DNA of 64,000 bases from Bacteroidia bacterium (GTDB taxonomy: Bacteria > Bacteroidota > Bacteroidia > Flavobacteriales > Flavobacteriaceae), in NCBI GenBank assembly GCA_030431055.1, contig JAUIJA010000010.1:1-64000 (forward strand). Reading direction: 5' to 3'. The notes below the pieces were generated by a model that made no database searches, was not told the origin of the DNA, and saw only the letters and a program-made list of their open reading frames with translations. Shown here in pieces: positions 37,001 to 45,740 of this stretch; within the stretch, counting starts at the first letter, position 1, and each line of letters opens with the position of its first letter. The position numbers and the translations under genes are program-made.

Positions 37001-37707
37001 AACGTGAAATGGCAAATGCTATGTATTTAGCTGGATTTGATGTAAAAGATGTACACATGACCGATTTAATTTCGGGTCGTGAAACTTTAGAAGATATTCA
37101 GTTTATTGGTGCTGTTGGTGGATTCTCTAACTCAGACGTTTTAGGTTCTGCTAAAGGTTGGGCTGGAGCTTTCTTATACAACGAAAAAGCTAATACAGCA
37201 TTGAAAAACTTCTTCAAAAGAGAAGACACACTTTCTGTTGGAATTTGTAATGGATGTCAGTTATTAATGGAATTAGAGTTGATCAATCCAGAACATGAAG
37301 TACATGGAAAAATGCATCACAATACTTCAAACAAACACGAAAGTGGCTTTACTTCAGTGAAAATTCAAAAGAATAATTCTGTAATGTTATCTTCATTAGA
37401 AGGATTAACGTTAGGCGTTTGGATTTCACATGGAGAAGGAAAATTTAAATTACCTTATCCTGAAGACAAATACAATATTGTAGCCAAATATGCTTACGAA
37501 GGTTATCCTGCAAATCCTAATGGTTCAGATTTCAATACGGCTATGATGTGTGATACAACAGGAAGACATTTAGTAATGATGCCACATATTGAACGTTCGA
37601 CTTTCCCATGGAACTGGGCAAATTATCCAGAACGCGGACAAAAAGACGAAGTTTCTCCATGGTTAGAAGCATTTGTAAATGCTAGAAAATGGATTGAAAA
37701 AAAATAA
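34024..37707 (+). CDS. purL: Phosphoribosylformylglycinamidine synthase (large single-chain PurL)
   Basis: A 1227-residue enzyme that makes FGAM from FGAR, glutamine and ATP in purine synthesis. Visible are the AIRS-type halves (FSQANSEHCRHKIF, KAETHNFPTTVEPFNGAATG, GKDSLSMKQKYP) and a C-terminal class I glutaminase domain with Cys near residue 1075 in SVGICNGCQLLMEL and the HGEGKF loop. At about residues 972-979 a palindromic-repeat-like sequence encodes VISSGVER just before the glutaminase start PKAAIIREKG. The rest has standard length. Confidence 0.96.
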   Translation: MIHFFGNQSNVVYAVQSQNELSTEDINKLNWLFNSQLDNTYTKINTKEASLDAFFVGPRAAMVTPWSTNAVEITQNMGISGIIRIEEFQVVNADFSDFDPMLSQKYSELHQEIYTINIQPEPILEIEDIEAYNQQEGLALSPEEVEYLHNLSNKIGRKLTDSEIFAFSQANSEHCRHKIFNGTFIIDGEEKPTSLFKLIKKTSETHPNDIVSAYKDNVAFVKGPKATQFAPKSADKPDFYEEKEFDSVLSLKAETHNFPTTVEPFNGAATGSGGEIRDRLAGGQGSLPLAGTAVYMTSYSRLEETRPWEKGMDERKWLYQTPMDILIKASNGASDFGNKFGQPLITGSVLTFEHEEEARKLGFDKVIMLAGGVGYGKLDQAIKHEPKERDKIVILGGENYRIGMGGAAVSSADTGAFGSGIELNAIQRSNPEMQKRAANAIRGLVESDNNPIVSIHDHGAGGHLNCLSELVEETGGLIDLDKLPIGDPTLSAKEIIGNESQERMGLVIGEKDIDILQRVSERERSPMYTVGDVTNDHRFTFESKTTGAKPMDYALEDFFGSSPKTIMNDKNVARNYANPDYSISEIPNYLNQVLQLEAVACKDWLTNKVDRCVGGRVAKQQCAGPLQLPLNNVGVMALDFKGKEGIATTIGHSPVSAIVDPVAGSKNSIGEALSNLVWAPLKDGLQSVSLSANWMWACKNEGEDARLYDAVQGCSEFAIELGINIPTGKDSLSMKQKYPHDEVIAPGTVIISAIGNCSNITKVVEPVLKRNGGNIYYLNLSQDSFKLGGSSFYQILNKVGSEVPTVKNADYFKKAFNTLQDLIKERKIKAGHDIGSGGLITTLLEMSFAEVGVGANYDLSVLGESDSAKALFNENIAVVFQADAEVEAAFKANGIEIFNIGSVVEGDFVSIKNGNDNFNFSVIETRDTWYKTSYLLDTKQSRNGMAEARYANYKNQPLEFTFPKDFTGAKPVISSGVERPKAAIIREKGSNSEREMANAMYLAGFDVKDVHMTDLISGRETLEDIQFIGAVGGFSNSDVLGSAKGWAGAFLYNEKANTALKNFFKREDTLSVGICNGCQLLMELELINPEHEVHGKMHHNTSNKHESGFTSVKIQKNNSVMLSSLEGLTLGVWISHGEGKFKLPYPEDKYNIVAKYAYEGYPANPNGSDFNTAMMCDTTGRHLVMMPHIERSTFPWNWANYPERGQKDEVSPWLEAFVNARKWIEKK
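36936..36962. repeat. Palindromic repeat-like sequence in frame within purL
   Basis: GTCATCTCGAGCGGAGTCGAGAGACC contains TCTCGA-GCGGAG-TCGAGA and matches the reverse complement of the intergenic repeat at 12266-12293 over most of its length. It keeps the purL frame open and encodes VISSGVER. Confidence 0.7.
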
Positions 37708-37728
37708 AGAATTCCTTTTTAATGAATT

Positions 37729-37760
37729 AAAAGGTTACTAAAAAATTAGTAACCTTTTTT
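37729..37760 (+). terminator. Terminator after purL
   Basis: AAAAGGTTACTA-aaaaat-TAGTAACCTTTTTT. It abuts the TATGC-type palindrome at 37762. Confidence 0.8.
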
Positions 37761-37761
37761 C

Positions 37762-37775
37762 TTATGCATGCATAA
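37762..37775. promoter_or_regulatory. Candidate MarR operator upstream of the acyl-CoA ligase gene
   Basis: TTATGC-AT-GCATAA is a perfect palindrome sharing the core TATGC-N2-GCATA with the site over the marR promoter. It lies about 105 bp before the ligase ATG, some 75-80 bp upstream of a TAATTTG-like box at 37850-37857. Confidence 0.5.
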
Positions 37776-37880
37776 CATTTTATTTTTCAATACTTTAGAA
37801 ATTAACAATTATCATATTCATAATTAATTGGTTAATTTATTTTATTTTTATAATTTGCGTACATATAAATTCGATAAAAT

Positions 37881-39653
37881 ATGAGCCAAATTACTCGCTT
37901 ATTTGATTTTCCTTATTACCAACTGGAAAAATACAATCTAAATGATGCTTTAGTTACAAAAAAAGGCAGCGAATGGATTAAAACTTCTACCAAAGAATAT
38001 TTAGAAAAAGCAAATGCAATTTCAAGAGCTTTATTAAGACTTGGAATTCAAAAAGATGATAAAGTTGCTATTATTTCTTCTAACAATAGAACCGAATGGC
38101 ATATAACTGATATTGGTGTATTACAAACTGGTGCACAAACTGTACCTATGTATCCAACAATTTCCGCAGAAGATTATGAATATATTTTAAATCACTCGGA
38201 ATCAAAGTACGTTTTCGTTTCAGACGATGAAGTATATGAAAAACTACAATCTATCAAATCGAATGTAGCTTCATTAAAAGAAGTTTATTCATACAATAAA
38301 GTTTCGGGTTGTAAAAATTGGTCAGAATTGTTAACTCTTGGAGAAGATAATTCTAATCAAGCTGAAGTAGAATCAAGAAAAGACAATGTAACAACAACTG
38401 ATTTAGCTACTATAATTTATACTTCTGGTACAACAGGAAGACCAAAAGGTGTTATGTTAACGCATCAAAATATTGTTTCTGATGTTTTAATGAGTGCACC
38501 TAGAGTTCCTTTAAGAGCTGGAGATACAAGAGCGTTGAGCTTCTTACCTATTTGTCATATTTTCGAAAGAATGCTGACATATTTATATCAGTATTACGGA
38601 ATCTCAATTTACTTTGCTGAAAGTATTGAAAAAATATCTGATAATTTAAAAGAAGTTCATCCACATGTAATGTCAGTTGTTCCTAGACTTCTTGAAAAAG
38701 TATATGACAAAATCTATGCTAAAGGAGCCGATTTAACTGGGATTAAAAAGAAATTATTCTTTTGGGCATTAGATTTAGGAATGGACTACAAACCATACAA
38801 AGAGAACGGTTGGTGGTATGAAACTAAATTAAAATTAGCGCGTAAACTTATCTTCTCAAAATGGCAAGAAGGTTTAGGTGGCGAATTAGAACTATTAGTT
38901 TGTGGAAGTGCTGCTTTACAAGCACGTTTAGCAAAAGTTTTTTGCGCTGCTAATATTCCTGTTATGGAAGGTTATGGTTTAACCGAAACTTCTCCTGTAA
39001 TTTCAGTAAATGATATGAGAAACAACGGCTTCAGAGTTGGAACCGTAGGTAAAGTTTTAGATGGCGTTGAAGTTAAAATAGCCGAAGATGGCGAAATTCT
39101 TTGTAAAGGACCAAATGTTATGATTGGCTATTATAAAGATGAAGAAAAAACAAACGAAGCACTTCAAAATGGATATTTCCATACTGGCGATATTGGAGAA
39201 ATTGATAAAGATGGTTTCCTTAAAATTACTGATCGTAAAAAAGAAATGTTTAAAACTTCAGGTGGAAAATATGTTGCACCACAAGTCTTAGAAAACGCCT
39301 TTAAACAATCTCGTTTTATTGAACAAATCATGGTTATTGGTGAAGGTCAAAAAATGCCTGCAGCTATTGTACAACCAAGTTTTGAATTTTTAGCAGAATG
39401 GTCACAAAGAAAAGGTCTTGATCTAGGAAAAACTAATAATGAGATTGTTTCAAACGAAAGAGTTATTAAAAGAATACAAAGAGAGATCGATGAAATTAAT
39501 GAACGTTTTGGTAATTGGGAAAAAGTTAAGCGCATTGAATTAACTCCTGATATTTGGTCTGTAGAAGCTGGTCACCTTACTCCTACAATGAAATTGAAAC
39601 GAAAAATTATTTTAGAGAAATATAAAGATTTATACGATAAAATCTACAATTAA
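37881..39653 (+). CDS. Long-chain acyl-CoA ligase (AMP-forming)
   Basis: A 590-residue ANL-family enzyme that activates fatty acids with ATP and CoA. The AMP-binding motif is IIYTSGTTGRPKG. Others are VMEGYGLTETSP, the motif GYFHTGDIGEIDKDGFLKITDRKKE and the catalytic Lys region GHLTPTMKLKR. It resembles the FadD/FAA long-chain type. It precedes the beta-oxidation operon and shares its palindrome, so it supplies its substrate. Confidence 0.93.
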   Translation: MSQITRLFDFPYYQLEKYNLNDALVTKKGSEWIKTSTKEYLEKANAISRALLRLGIQKDDKVAIISSNNRTEWHITDIGVLQTGAQTVPMYPTISAEDYEYILNHSESKYVFVSDDEVYEKLQSIKSNVASLKEVYSYNKVSGCKNWSELLTLGEDNSNQAEVESRKDNVTTTDLATIIYTSGTTGRPKGVMLTHQNIVSDVLMSAPRVPLRAGDTRALSFLPICHIFERMLTYLYQYYGISIYFAESIEKISDNLKEVHPHVMSVVPRLLEKVYDKIYAKGADLTGIKKKLFFWALDLGMDYKPYKENGWWYETKLKLARKLIFSKWQEGLGGELELLVCGSAALQARLAKVFCAANIPVMEGYGLTETSPVISVNDMRNNGFRVGTVGKVLDGVEVKIAEDGEILCKGPNVMIGYYKDEEKTNEALQNGYFHTGDIGEIDKDGFLKITDRKKEMFKTSGGKYVAPQVLENAFKQSRFIEQIMVIGEGQKMPAAIVQPSFEFLAEWSQRKGLDLGKTNNEIVSNERVIKRIQREIDEINERFGNWEKVKRIELTPDIWSVEAGHLTPTMKLKRKIILEKYKDLYDKIYN

Positions 39654-39734
39654 TTTTAAAGGTTAGCCTAAGTTCAAATGCCTTTTTGAACGATTTTATG
39701 ATAACTGAATATTAAATTTTTCAAAAAACACAAA

Positions 39735-39758
39735 AAATACTATGCGTGCATAGTATTT
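39735..39758. promoter_or_regulatory. Candidate MarR operator overlapping the marR-fad promoter
   Basis: AAATACTATGC-GT-GCATAGTATTT has perfect 11-bp arms. It lies just upstream of the exact -7 box TATATTTG (39764-39771), covering the -33 position, so a bound regulator would block the promoter. The marR ATG is at 39798. Confidence 0.65.
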
Positions 39759-39763
39759 TTTTT

Positions 39764-39771
39764 TATATTTG
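39764..39771 (+). promoter_or_regulatory. -7 box of the marR-fadNAE operon
   Basis: TATATTTG, an exact match, 5 bp after the operator palindrome and 26 bp before the marR ATG. Confidence 0.6.
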
Positions 39772-39797
39772 GTAAAAATTATTCCAACTACCAAATA

Positions 39798-40253
39798 ATG
39801 AAGGATAAAACGATAGATTATGTACTTCGTCTAACTTGGCAAGCCGTTGCTAGAATGTATAATGAAGAAGCTTCTAAATACGGAGCAACTATGGCAACAG
39901 GATTTGCTCTTTTAAGTATAGACAGAGAAAAAGGAACTCCTTCTACTGCTCTTGGTCCAAAAATGGGAATGGAAGCCACTAGTTTAACTAGAACGCTTAA
40001 ATCAATGGAAGAAAAAGGACTCATTATCCGAAAAAAAAATCCAGAAGATGGCCGTGGTGTACTAATTCATTTAACCAAAGAAGGCTTAGAAAAAAGAGAA
40101 CTTTCAAAAAGTACAGTTCTAAGATTTAACGAAACAATTAAAGAAAATATAACAGATGAAAAACTACAACATTTTATGGAAGTAGCTGATGTTATTAACG
40201 ACCTTATTTCAGATAAAAAAATATTTACCAACAAAAAAGATAAAAACAACTAA
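39798..40253 (+). CDS. MarR family transcriptional regulator
   Basis: A 151-residue winged-HTH regulator (recognition region MGMEATSLTRTLKSMEEKGLIIRKKN, wing PEDGRGVLIHLTKEG). It is the first gene of the fad operon, one base before fadN, and sits under a palindrome it probably binds. The effector is likely an acyl-CoA or fatty acid, inferred from its neighbours. Confidence 0.92.
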   Translation: MKDKTIDYVLRLTWQAVARMYNEEASKYGATMATGFALLSIDREKGTPSTALGPKMGMEATSLTRTLKSMEEKGLIIRKKNPEDGRGVLIHLTKEGLEKRELSKSTVLRFNETIKENITDEKLQHFMEVADVINDLISDKKIFTNKKDKNN

Positions 40254-40254
40254 C

Positions 40255-42645
40255 ATGAAACGTAATATTAAAAAAGTTGCGGTTATTGGTTCTGGTATTA
40301 TGGGAAGCGGTATAGCTTGTCATTTTGCTAATATTGGTGTCGAAGTTTTACTTTTAGACATTGTACCAAGAGAACTTACTGAAACCGAACAAAAAAAAGG
40401 TCTTTCTCTTGAAGATAAGGCTGTTAGAAATCGTTTAGTTAATGATCATTTAAAAAATGCATTAAAATCTAAACCTTCTCCTATTTATGATCAAAAGTTT
40501 GCCAATAGAATTACTACTGGTAACACTACTGATGATATGGAAAAAATCAAAGATGTAGATTGGATTATTGAAGTTGTAGTAGAGCGTTTAGATATTAAAC
40601 AATCTGTTTTTGAACAAGTTGAAAAATATAGAAAACCAGGAACTTTAATTACTTCAAATACTTCTGGTATTCCTATTCAGTTTATGAGTGAAGGAAGAAG
40701 CGAAGATTTCCAACAACATTTCTGTGGAACACACTTCTTCAATCCAGCTCGTTACTTAAAATTATTTGAAATCATTCCTGGGCCAAAAACTTCTCAAGAC
40801 GTTTTAGATTTCTTAAATGGTTATGGAGAAAAATTCTTAGGAAAAACTTCTGTTGTAGCAAAAGATACTCCAGCTTTTATTGGTAACCGTATTGGTATTT
40901 TCGGAATTATGAGTTTATTCCACCAAGTAAAAGAAATGGGACTAACCATTGAAGAAGTTGATAAATTAACTGGTCCAGTTATTGGCCGACCAAAATCAGC
41001 TACTTTTAGAACTGTAGATGTAGTTGGTTTAGATACTTTAGTTCATGTTGCAAACGGAATTTACGACAATTGTCCTAATGACGAAGCACATGATTTATTC
41101 AAACTTCCAGGCTTCATCAATACAATGATGGAAAACAAATGGTTAGGAAGTAAAACTAAACAAGGTTTCTACAAAAAAGAAGGAAAAGAAATTTTAGCTT
41201 TAGATTTAGATACTTTAGAATATCGTCCTTCTAAAAAAGCAAAATTTGCAACTTTAGAATTAACAAAGAATATAGACAAACCAATTGATAGATTTAAAGT
41301 TCTAGTTGGTGGTAAAGATAAGGCTGGAGAATTTTATCGTAAAAACTTCTCGGCTATGTTTGCTTATTGTTCAAACAGAATTTCTGAAATTACAGACGAT
41401 TTTTACAAAATCGACGATGCTATGAAAGCTGGTTTCGGTTGGGAAAATGGACCTTTCGAAATTTGGGATGCTGTAGGTGTAGAAAAAGGAATTGAATTAA
41501 TGAAAGCTGAAGGTTATGAACCTGCAGCTTGGGTTACAGAAATGTTAGCTTCTGGAAACACTTCTTTCTATTCTGTAAAAGATGGAGCTACTCACTTCTA
41601 CTCTATCAACAACAAACAAGTTGAAAAAATACCTGGACAAGATGCATTTATCATCTTAAATAATATTAGAGAAAGTAAAAAAGTTTGGAATAACCAAGAG
41701 TCTATTATTACTGATTTAGGTGACGGAATTTTGAACTTAGAATTTACTTCTAAAATGAATTCAATTGGAGCTGGTGTTCTTCAAGGAATCAACAAAGCTA
41801 TCGATATGGCTGAAAAAGGCTATAACGGATTAGTTATTGGTAATCAAGATGCTAATTTCTCTGTTGGTGCCAACTTAGGAATGATTTTTATGTTAGCTGT
41901 TGAGCAAGAATATGACGAAATGAACATGGCTATCAAAATGTTCCAAGATACAATGATGCGTTGTCGCTATTCAGCTATTCCAGTAATTGCAGCTCCACAC
42001 GGAATGACTCTTGGTGGTGGTTGTGAGTTAACTATGCATGCTGACAGAGCTGTTGCCGCTGCTGAAACTTATATTGGTTTAGTAGAATTCGGTGTTGGAC
42101 TAATCCCTGGTGGTGGTGGTTCTAAAGAAATGGCTTTACGTGCTGCTGATACTTTCCGTAAAAACGACGTTGAATTAAACGTTTTACAAGAGTACTTCTT
42201 AACTGTTGGTATGGCAAAAGTTGCTACTTCGGCTTATGAAGGTTTCGATACTGGAGTTTTACAAAAAGGAAGAGATATTGTTGTAGTAAATAAAGACCGT
42301 CAAATAGCTACAGCTAAAAAAGTAGCTTTACAAATGGCAGAAATGGGTTATACACAACCAGTACGCAGAAACGATGTTAAAGTTTTAGGAAAACAAGCTT
42401 TAGGTATGTTCTTAGTTGGAACAGATAGTATGGAAGCTGGTAAATACATTTCAGAACACGATAAGAAAATTGCAAACAAATTGGCTTATGTAATGGCCGG
42501 TGGTGATTTATCTGAACCTACTCTTGTTTCTGAACAATACTTATTAGACCTAGAAAGAGAAGCGTTCTTAAGTTTAACTACTGAACGTAAAACTTTAGAA
42601 AGAGTTCAACATATGTTAACTAAAGGGAAACCATTAAGAAACTAA
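40255..42645 (+). CDS. fadN: 3-hydroxyacyl-CoA dehydrogenase / enoyl-CoA hydratase (FadN type)
   Basis: Started at MKRNIKKVAVIGSGIMGSGIA (40255), 796 residues; the ORF start upstream would overlap marR. The N-terminal NAD-binding dehydrogenase (GSGIMGSG, HFFNPARYLKLFEIIPG) is followed by dehydrogenase C-terminal domains and a C-terminal enoyl-CoA hydratase (GGGCELTMHADRAVAAAET, GLIPGGGGSKE). This order, dehydrogenase first, is as in Bacillus FadN and opposite to E. coli FadB. It carries out the hydration and dehydrogenation steps of beta-oxidation. Confidence 0.93.
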   Translation: MKRNIKKVAVIGSGIMGSGIACHFANIGVEVLLLDIVPRELTETEQKKGLSLEDKAVRNRLVNDHLKNALKSKPSPIYDQKFANRITTGNTTDDMEKIKDVDWIIEVVVERLDIKQSVFEQVEKYRKPGTLITSNTSGIPIQFMSEGRSEDFQQHFCGTHFFNPARYLKLFEIIPGPKTSQDVLDFLNGYGEKFLGKTSVVAKDTPAFIGNRIGIFGIMSLFHQVKEMGLTIEEVDKLTGPVIGRPKSATFRTVDVVGLDTLVHVANGIYDNCPNDEAHDLFKLPGFINTMMENKWLGSKTKQGFYKKEGKEILALDLDTLEYRPSKKAKFATLELTKNIDKPIDRFKVLVGGKDKAGEFYRKNFSAMFAYCSNRISEITDDFYKIDDAMKAGFGWENGPFEIWDAVGVEKGIELMKAEGYEPAAWVTEMLASGNTSFYSVKDGATHFYSINNKQVEKIPGQDAFIILNNIRESKKVWNNQESIITDLGDGILNLEFTSKMNSIGAGVLQGINKAIDMAEKGYNGLVIGNQDANFSVGANLGMIFMLAVEQEYDEMNMAIKMFQDTMMRCRYSAIPVIAAPHGMTLGGGCELTMHADRAVAAAETYIGLVEFGVGLIPGGGGSKEMALRAADTFRKNDVELNVLQEYFLTVGMAKVATSAYEGFDTGVLQKGRDIVVVNKDRQIATAKKVALQMAEMGYTQPVRRNDVKVLGKQALGMFLVGTDSMEAGKYISEHDKKIANKLAYVMAGGDLSEPTLVSEQYLLDLEREAFLSLTTERKTLERVQHMLTKGKPLRN

Positions 42646-42649
42646 AATT

Positions 42650-43840
42650 ATGAAAACAGCATATATAGTAAAAGCATATAGAACAGCAGTAGGAAAAGCA
42701 CCTAAAGGAGTTTTTCGCTTTAAAAGACCAGATGAGTTAGCTGCTGAAACTATCGAACACATGATGAGTGAGTTACCTAATTTCGACAAAACTCGTATTG
42801 ACGATGTTATTGTAGGTAACGCAATGCCAGAAGCAGAACAAGGTTTAAATGTAGGGCGTCTTATCTCATTAATGGGGTTAAAAGTTGAAGATGTTCCTGG
42901 TGTAACTGTAAATAGATATTGTGCTTCAGGTTCTGAAACTATTGCAATGGCAACTGCAAAAATTCAATCAGGAATGGCTGATTGTATTATTGCTGGTGGT
43001 GCAGAAAGTATGAGTTACATTCCTATGGGAGGATACAAACCTACTCCGGATTATAAAATCGCTGCTCAAGGTCACGAAGATTATTACTGGGGAATGGGAT
43101 TAACTGCTGAAGCAGTAGCAAATCAATTTAATGTTTCTCGAGAAGATCAAGATGAATTTGCTTTTAATTCACACATGAAAGCCTTAAAGGCACAAGCTGA
43201 TGGCAAGTTTGATAAGCAAATTGTTCCAATCGATGTTGAACATACTTTTGTAAACGAAAACGGAAAAAAAGAAACAAAAACTTATACTGTTGGAAAAGAT
43301 GAAGGTCCTAGAGCAGGAACTTCAGTTGAAGCATTAGCAAAACTTCGTCCAGTTTTTGCTGCAGACGGAAGTGTAACTGCTGGTAACTCCTCTCAAATGA
43401 GTGATGGAGCTGCTTTTGTATTAGTAATGAGCGAAGAAATGGTAAAAGAATTAAATCTAGAACCAATTGCTCGTTTAGTAAATTATGCAGCAGCTGGTGT
43501 TGAGCCTCGCATTATGGGAATTGGTCCTGTAAAAGCAGTGCCAAAAGCACTAAAACAAGCAGGTTTAAAACAATCAGATATCGATTTAATTGAGCTAAAT
43601 GAAGCTTTTGCATCTCAATCATTAGCAGTAATAAGAGAATTAGATTTAAACCCAGAAATCATTAATGTAAATGGTGGAGCAATTGCTTTAGGTCACCCTC
43701 TTGGTTGTACTGGTGCAAAGTTAGCCGTTCAATTATTTGATGAAATGCGTTTACGCAATAGCAATAATAAATACGGAATGGTAACTATGTGTGTAGGTAC
43801 AGGTCAAGGTGCAGCAGCTATTTATGAATTTTTAAAATAA
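42650..43840 (+). CDS. fadA: Acetyl-CoA acyltransferase (3-ketoacyl-CoA thiolase)
   Basis: A 396-residue thiolase with the acylated Cys in [12 protein letters not shown], the His region in [17 protein letters not shown] and the C-terminal Cys in [10 protein letters not shown]. It cleaves 3-ketoacyl-CoA with CoA. Starts 4 bp after fadN. Confidence 0.95.
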   Translation: MKTAYIVKAYRTAVGKAPKGVFRFKRPDELAAETIEHMMSELPNFDKTRIDDVIVGNAMPEAEQGLNVGRLISLMGLKVEDVPGVTVNRYCASGSETIAMATAKIQSGMADCIIAGGAESMSYIPMGGYKPTPDYKIAAQGHEDYYWGMGLTAEAVANQFNVSREDQDEFAFNSHMKALKAQADGKFDKQIVPIDVEHTFVNENGKKETKTYTVGKDEGPRAGTSVEALAKLRPVFAADGSVTAGNSSQMSDGAAFVLVMSEEMVKELNLEPIARLVNYAAAGVEPRIMGIGPVKAVPKALKQAGLKQSDIDLIELNEAFASQSLAVIRELDLNPEIINVNGGAIALGHPLGCTGAKLAVQLFDEMRLRNSNNKYGMVTMCVGTGQGAAAIYEFLK

Positions 43841-43863
43841 ACCAACAAAAAAACTATAAAATC

Positions 43864-45654
43864 ATGGCAGATATATTAAGAGGAGGTCAATTCCTTGTAA
43901 AAGAAACGAAATGTGAAGATATTTTCACTCCAGAAGATTTTTCAGAAGAGCAAGTTATGATGCGCGATTCTGTTAAAGAATTCGTTGATAAAGAATTATG
44001 GGCTAACAAAGAGCGTTTTGAAAAGAAAGATTATGCTCTTACAGAAGAATGTATGCGTAAAGCTGGAGATTTAGGCTTTTTAAGTGTTGCCGTTCCTGAA
44101 GCTTATGGCGGAATGGGAATGGGATTTGTAAACACCGTATTAGTTTGTGATTACATTTCTGGTGCAACAGGTTCATTTTCTACAGCTTTTGGAGCACATA
44201 CAGGAATTGGTACTATGCCAATTACTTTATATGGAACAGAAGAACAAAAACAAAAATACGTTCCTAAATTAGCTTCTGGTGAGTGGTTTGGTGCTTACTG
44301 TTTAACAGAACCTGGAGCTGGTTCAGATGCAAATTCTGGTAAAACTAAAGCAGTTTTATCTGAAGATGGGTCTCATTACAAAATTACAGGTGGAAAAATG
44401 TGGATTTCAAATGCTGGTTTCTGTAATTTATTCATTGTATTTGCTCGTATTGAAGATGATAAAAACATTACTGGTTTTATTGTTGAAAACGATCCTTCAA
44501 ACGGAATTTCACTAGGAGATGAAGAACATAAATTAGGTATTCGCTCCTCTTCTACTCGTCAAGTTTTCTTTAACGAAACTAAAGTACCTGTTGAAAATAT
44601 GTTAGCAGGTCGTGGCGAAGGTTTTAAAATCGCAATGAATGCATTAAACGTTGGTCGTATTAAGTTAGGTGCGGCTTGTTTAGATGCACAAAGAAGAACG
44701 ATTTCAGAATCAGTAAAATATGCTAACGAAAGAATTCAGTTTAAAACTCCTATTTCAAGTTTTGGAGCAATAAAAGCAAAAATTGCTGAAATGGCAACTG
44801 CTGCTTATGCTGGCGAAAGTGCTACTTATCGTGCTGCAGCAGATATTCAAAAAAGAATTGAAATTAGACAAAGCGAAGGAAACTCTCATCAAGAAGCTGA
44901 ATTAAAAGGTGTTGAAGAGTTTGCAATTGAATGTTCTATCTTAAAAGTTGCGATTTCTGAAGATATTCAAAATTGTTCTGATGAAGGTATTCAAATCTTT
45001 GGTGGAATGGGATTCTCTGAAGATACTCCAATGGAAAGTGCTTGGAGAGATGCTCGTATAGCGCGTATTTACGAAGGTACAAACGAAATTAACCGTATGC
45101 TTTCTGTAGGAATGTTAATTAAAAAAGCGATGAAAGGTCACGTTGATTTATTAGGTCCGGCTATGGCTGTAGCCGAAGAATTAATGGGAATTCCTTCATT
45201 TGACGTGCCAGATTACACAGAGCTTTTTGCAGAAGAAAAAGAAATGATTGTGAAGCTTAAAAAAGCATTCTTAATGGTTGCTGGTGCTGCAGTTCAAAAA
45301 TTTGGACAAGAGTTAGAAGAACACCAACAATTATTAATGGCTGCTGCTGATATGTTAATTGAAATCTATATGGCAGAAAGTACAATTTTACGTACTGAAA
45401 AGTTAGTTAAGAAAGTTGGCGAAGATAAAGCTCAAGAACAAATTGCTATGGCTAAGTTGTATTTATACAATGCTGTAGATATCATTAACGCAAAAGGAAA
45501 AGAAGGTGTTGTTTCTTTCGCTGAAGGTGATGAACAACGCATGATGTTAATGGGATTACGCCGCTTTACAAAATATGTAAATATGCCAAATGTAGTTGGC
45601 TTAAGAAACAAAATTGCTGATAAAGTAATTGCTGAAAATGCGTATTGCTTTTAA
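43864..45654 (+). CDS. fadE: Acyl-CoA dehydrogenase
   Basis: A 596-residue flavoprotein, longer than the 380-residue mitochondrial type and close to Bacillus FadE. It has CLTEPGAGSDANSGKT for FAD binding, KMWISNAGFCNLFIVFAR and the catalytic Glu in RIYEGTNEINRMLSVG. The extended C-terminal helical domain is present. It does the first oxidation of beta-oxidation. Last gene of the operon, 23 bp after fadA. Confidence 0.94.
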   Translation: MADILRGGQFLVKETKCEDIFTPEDFSEEQVMMRDSVKEFVDKELWANKERFEKKDYALTEECMRKAGDLGFLSVAVPEAYGGMGMGFVNTVLVCDYISGATGSFSTAFGAHTGIGTMPITLYGTEEQKQKYVPKLASGEWFGAYCLTEPGAGSDANSGKTKAVLSEDGSHYKITGGKMWISNAGFCNLFIVFARIEDDKNITGFIVENDPSNGISLGDEEHKLGIRSSSTRQVFFNETKVPVENMLAGRGEGFKIAMNALNVGRIKLGAACLDAQRRTISESVKYANERIQFKTPISSFGAIKAKIAEMATAAYAGESATYRAAADIQKRIEIRQSEGNSHQEAELKGVEEFAIECSILKVAISEDIQNCSDEGIQIFGGMGFSEDTPMESAWRDARIARIYEGTNEINRMLSVGMLIKKAMKGHVDLLGPAMAVAEELMGIPSFDVPDYTELFAEEKEMIVKLKKAFLMVAGAAVQKFGQELEEHQQLLMAAADMLIEIYMAESTILRTEKLVKKVGEDKAQEQIAMAKLYLYNAVDIINAKGKEGVVSFAEGDEQRMMLMGLRRFTKYVNMPNVVGLRNKIADKVIAENAYCF

Positions 45655-45681
45655 TAGCAACATTTTGGTTTAGTTTGTTTG

Positions 45682-45717
45682 AAAAAAAGCTGTCAAAAAT
45701 TTGACAGCTTTTTTTAT
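45682..45717. terminator. Terminator after fadE, bidirectional
   Basis: AAAAAAAGCTGTCAAA-aat-TTTGACAGCTTTTTTT lies between the converging fadE and antiporter genes. Confidence 0.8.
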
Positions 45718-45740
45718 TTTATGTTATCATTTAAATTATT

